DNA from: Seriola aureovittata
Taxonomy: Eukaryota > Chordata > Actinopteri > Carangiformes > Carangidae
Direction: 5' to 3'
Assembly: GCF_021018895.1 (NCBI RefSeq)
Contig: NC_079382.1
Location: 23,240,001-23,304,000, forward strand
Length of the DNA stretch: 64,000 bases
The notes beneath the pieces were generated by a model. That model ran no database searches, had not been told where the DNA came from, and saw nothing but the letters and a program-made list of their open reading frames with translations. This document shows, one piece after another, positions 60,466 through 64,000 of the stretch. The first letter of the stretch is position 1, and every line of letters begins with the position of its first letter. The position numbers and the translations under genes are program-made.

Positions 60466-62160
60466 AGGGGACATATTATGCAAAATGCACTTTTCCATGG
60501 TTTTCTATCAGTAGTATGTGTCCCTGGCGTGTCTACGAACCCCCCACACATGAGAAAAGTCCATCCTCTCCGTCTTTTGCTTTCTCCACCTTTCAAGAAA
60601 TGTGTGCTCAAGCGGGCAAATTGGAGATTTTCCCCTGATGTCGTCAAGAAGGGCGATGCCACCTTCCCCCGGGTGGGTGACGCTCCCCGAGCTAGGTGTG
60701 TGTTCCGCCCACTGAGTCCGTGTTGCAGACGGTATCGTTACTTCCCTCGCGAACACCGGCTTTCCGTAGAACAATGTCGAAGGTACGAGCGAAACACAGT
60801 AGTTGCTTTGTTGTTGGCTGCACAAACCAACACAGAAGTCTTTTTTTAACCCCTACGCCCGAGGATCTAAAGACCCAGTGGATTAATTTTATTTTTGATG
60901 GAAATGTTCCCGCTCCAACTCCGAAAGTGTTGTACGTGTGTGCTAACCATTTCACCTAGGACTGCTTTCTCAACGAGGGCCAGTACAATGCAGGATTTGC
61001 TACAAGTCTCAAGATAAAGCTTGGATCAGTACCGACTGTCCGTGACCCAACTTTGAACGTGGGAGCTGTAAGTTCTACCATTTTATGTTGCTTTACTGTT
61101 TGTTCACGAGAGCCTGTTGCGTGTGTTGTTAGCATGGCAGCTAATGTGGCTAACGTTTAGCCTCGTCGACACGCAGCCGGGTATAGCTGGGTACAGATTG
61201 TATGCAATTCTTCTGCTTGGTATCGCCGTGTGACATTGATTAGAGCCACCCTGCTAAATGTATTATACTTTAAAGACGTTTTAGCTGTCTGTAAAGTCAA
61301 GCCGGTAAAATTCGGACTAAATATCGGCTCTGTAGTGATTAGCATAGGTGTCCGGGCTTGTTTATTAGTGCAGTGAAAGTTAGTATGAGGAGTCACTCTT
61401 TATGATGTTGTTTCAACTTGATATAATGTTTACACATACATTACCTTCAGGGAATATCTAGATAAGCGCATAGTTACAGGGACTATGTGAAAGGGGATAG
61501 GCTACAATACATATTTTTAGCATTTTATGCATGTAGTAGGTTATTTATTGCACTGCTTGCAGCTGTTGCCATAGGACACATTTGAAAAGATGTTGGTGTA
61601 ACCTCTGTTGCCTTTGTTCAGACCAGCACATCAAGTGCATCTGTAGAGCTTCCTGCAACAAGGGATGTTGCATGCCAGACTGACCCACTGCAGGCACACA
61701 GTTATCCTTGAGGACTCTTCAGCCTCACATCAGAAGTACAGGTCTGTATCCACCTGAAGTGCATCTACTTTTGATAAAATACTTTCACTTATAACGAGAT
61801 ATTGTTCTGTGTTTATATGTAACATTGCTATAGTTTCTTTTATTAAAAAAATATAATTGGTTACAGGTGTCCAGGCTACTGTGTCCTGCAAGGACTTTGG
61901 TGTTGGGGCATCCGTTGCTACCTCTGCAGATCCTGTGTGTTTTTCATCAACACCTATAAAGCGACCCTCTAAAAGATCCCGCCTGGACCTGGAAGAGGAG
62001 CAGGATGACAATCCATTCGAGGGCAGCTCTTTAGTGGCAGCTTCTCAAGGGCTGCAATCTACCTATGACCCTGCAGACTCTGCTACAGCCTTGACAGAGT
62101 CAACAGTTTTGTCGTAAGTTACTCTAATGCAACTGTGTGATGATAATGATGATGTCATGA

Positions 62161-62212
<52 letters not shown>

Positions 62213-62357
62213 ATAATAGACTTATAGTGAGAGGGTGCCAAGTACACTGCTGAAGAGAATTCAAGATGTATAATTGCTCCTAACATGTTTCTTTTTCTAT
62301 AGAGACGACTCATCCCCTCCCACCCACAAGATCAAAAAATACATAGTGTACGAGAAC
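60466..62357 (+). mobile_element. THAP-domain DNA transposon relic (Kolobok-like), 3' truncated
   Basis: Starts at TTAA with AGGGGACATATTATGC, a terminus I recognise from TTAA-targeting fish elements. The transposase-like gene has exons 60774-61067, 61622-61741, 61867-62113 and 62303-62357. Exon 1 encodes a THAP zinc finger (C-x4-C at CFVVGC, a central W, then CANHF), interrupted by TAG at 60957-60959, after which the frame continues [13 protein letters not shown]. Exon 2 (VELPATRDVACQTDP) has a one-base frame loss; exon 3 is intact (STPIKRPSKRSRLDLEEEQDD); exon 4 is cut off after KKYIVYEN. The catalytic part and right terminus are missing. THAP plus TTAA fits the Kolobok superfamily. Compared with unit 1, it replaces about 105 bp. 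Confidence 0.75.
62164..62209. repeat. (GT)n microsatellite in the transposon relic
   Basis: About 23 GT units, just after exon 3. Confidence 0.93.
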
Positions 62358-62615
62358 TTATTTGTAATGTTCAGTCTGGTGGACACAACTGCAGTTTGCA
62401 AAACACAAGTGTCTTTGAATAGTGGCTGTTGTGTGCAGCCTGTTGAGACGATGTGATGTAACCCTAATTCTCAAGAACTATGATAAGCTGCATGGTGATG
62501 CTGTTTGACGTTATATTTTAACACAGGAAGTCAACCTCAAAAAGGAACCTGCACCGTAACACACAGGTCTGTAGCAGAGACCAAAGCCTCACACAACTTC
62601 TGCCTGTTGACAGAG

Positions 62616-64000
62616 ATGGGACACACAGTGGCTCTATTGGTATTAATCTTCATTTTTGTGCTCCAGTCTGAAGGTAGAGTTCTGTTTTCTCATTTAAATG
62701 TTCATCAGAATTTCACAGAAATGTTAAATATCTATTGCTATTAAATAAAAGTTTGCGTGTAAATTTGCTTTCAGTTTAGAAAACCACAATTTTCCTGCCT
62801 TGAAGACCATTTAGATAATTTGTTTGATAAGCTTGTAAAAAGCCTGTAAAACTGTGAGAAAAGTAAAGTGTAGCAAATATGTGTCAGTCAGGTTTAGATC
62901 GATTCTCAAATATAAAGACTTAAAAAATGAAGATGGTGTCAAAGAAAACAACAACTATTTTTATCATTGTTATATTAGTTTATTATTATTATTATTTTTG
63001 TTGCTCCTCCACGTGATATATTCCAACAGCTTGTGATTGTTACTTACATGATTATGAAGTTATTCTCTGATATGTCATCAGCCACTAGGGGGGGTTGGTT
63101 GGCACATTCCTGCTCTGTGGCTGCAAATGTTAAAGTCCATGATACTTTGTTTTGCAAAGAGTTTTTTTGTGATTGCAGATGATGATGAAATTTACAAAAT
63201 ATGTTTTCTTTACTTTGCAGCAGGCATCAGTGATAAATATTTCTACAACAGACCTGGAGATGATGTCATCCTGCCATGTGACAGTGTGTCATCATCTGAT
63301 ACATGTTCCAGTGTTTACTGGTTATTCAGCACAGAGTGGTCTGACACTATATTTGTGATCATGAAAGGAAATGTTGTGATGAACTCAGCTCGAGCTGCGA
63401 GACTGAGACTTTACAGTAACTGCTCTCTGCTCATCAGCAACATCACTGCTGAGGATGCTGGTGTTTACAGCTGTCGGCAGGGGAAGATCAGCCAAGCTGA
63501 CAATCTGTTTCTAAATATCCTGACAAGTGAGTCTCATTTCTATGAAAACTCTTTCATTAAACTCTGACTCTGTTTTCATGAAAACAATTGACATGAAATG
63601 CAGTGTCACAAATGACTGCAAATGACAAGTGATTTAAATGTCAAGTTTCTGATGAATTCTCTCGACAGGTTTCCTTTTAATTTTATTTCCTTGTTGAGTT
63701 CTTGTTGTTGAGTGTTGAAACACCATTGAAAGGTCTTGATCCATCAGGTTCAGCCCACTGTCATATCTTTAGTCACATGTTAAATCTGTTTCATGAGGAA
63801 AATCCCTCAGTAAAACAAGAACAAAAGAGTAAAATAAAGTTTATAGCACATTTTTAGTTAAGTTAGTTTAGTTTTAGTTAAGAGTGATGATGTTTTCTCT
63901 CAGTCTCTCCATCTCCACCAGACGCTGATCAACAGAGAGACGATGAAGTGACATTACGCTGCTCTCTGTTGAGATACAGAGATGTCTCTCTCTGTGTAAA
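62616..64000 (+). CDS. two-Ig-domain membrane receptor, second copy (partial, runs off window)
   Basis: Exon 1 62616-62673 (signal peptide identical to the first copy), exon 2 63221-63526 (V-type Ig, 306 nt, one codon more), exon 3 from 63904 (second Ig, cut by the window end). Phases match the complete copy. The V domain keeps all four cysteines and DAGVYSC. It differs mainly between the C strand and the conserved MNSARAARL, where the first copy's NREPSHSILEVERGNV reads STEWSDTIFVIMKGNVV. In the second Ig exon N-L-P becomes D-V-S at equivalent positions. Its first intron lacks about 330 bp present in the first copy (56638-56965). No inactivating lesion is visible in the part seen. Confidence 0.85.

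Noticed and set aside
60330..60850. Frames of 102-123 codons near the start of the THAP element
   Set aside because: Non-coding terminal region of the transposon; the THAP frame begins at 60774.

Overview
This is vertebrate nuclear DNA, almost certainly from a teleost fish. The genes are intron-rich with GT-AG splice sites, (CA/GT)n, (GA)n and (ATT)n microsatellites are abundant, and the repeats are of fish type: a Tx1-like LINE, tRNA-headed SINEs, TTAA-flanked DNA elements, a foldback element and a THAP-bearing transposon relic. No rRNA gene, CRISPR array or prokaryotic operon is visible. I read exons by joining conserved reading frames across GT-AG sites; in every gene the codon phases close exactly.

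Left third (1-23 kb): a two-ORF LINE on the minus strand lies against a 1.2 kb (GA/GACA)n array at its 5' end. It is followed by gene-poor DNA with a TTAA-flanked MITE and a SINE-like repeat (5.2-5.9 kb), a decayed multi-exon gene (11.06-15.24 kb) behind an NRF-1-type palindrome, an almost perfect 0.65 kb foldback (12.66-13.31 kb), and several interspersed repeats.

Centre (24-49.4 kb): a conserved block, batf3 (-), nsl1 (-), tatdn3 (+), spata45-like (-), flvcr1 (+). From memory this is the gene order on human chromosome 1q32.3. nsl1 and tatdn3 are head to head, with 211 bp between start codons. Several splice sites here sit directly in microsatellites, and the tatdn3 reading frame ends inside a (CA)n array.

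Right end (54.6-64 kb): tandem copies of a two-Ig-domain membrane receptor gene. There is a broken copy, one complete six-exon gene (288 aa; signal peptide, V-type Ig, second Ig, TM with an arginine, tail with an ITIM-like VKYENV), and a third copy running off the window. The complete and third copies lie in a tandem segmental duplication; a TTAA-inserted THAP transposon relic interrupts only the second unit. Differences between copies are almost all amino-acid-changing and are concentrated in one CDR2-like patch.

The central genes work separately: an AP-1-family transcription factor, a kinetochore subunit, a TatD-type nuclease, a small conserved protein and an MFS transporter. The Ig cluster is the most promising little-described system here.
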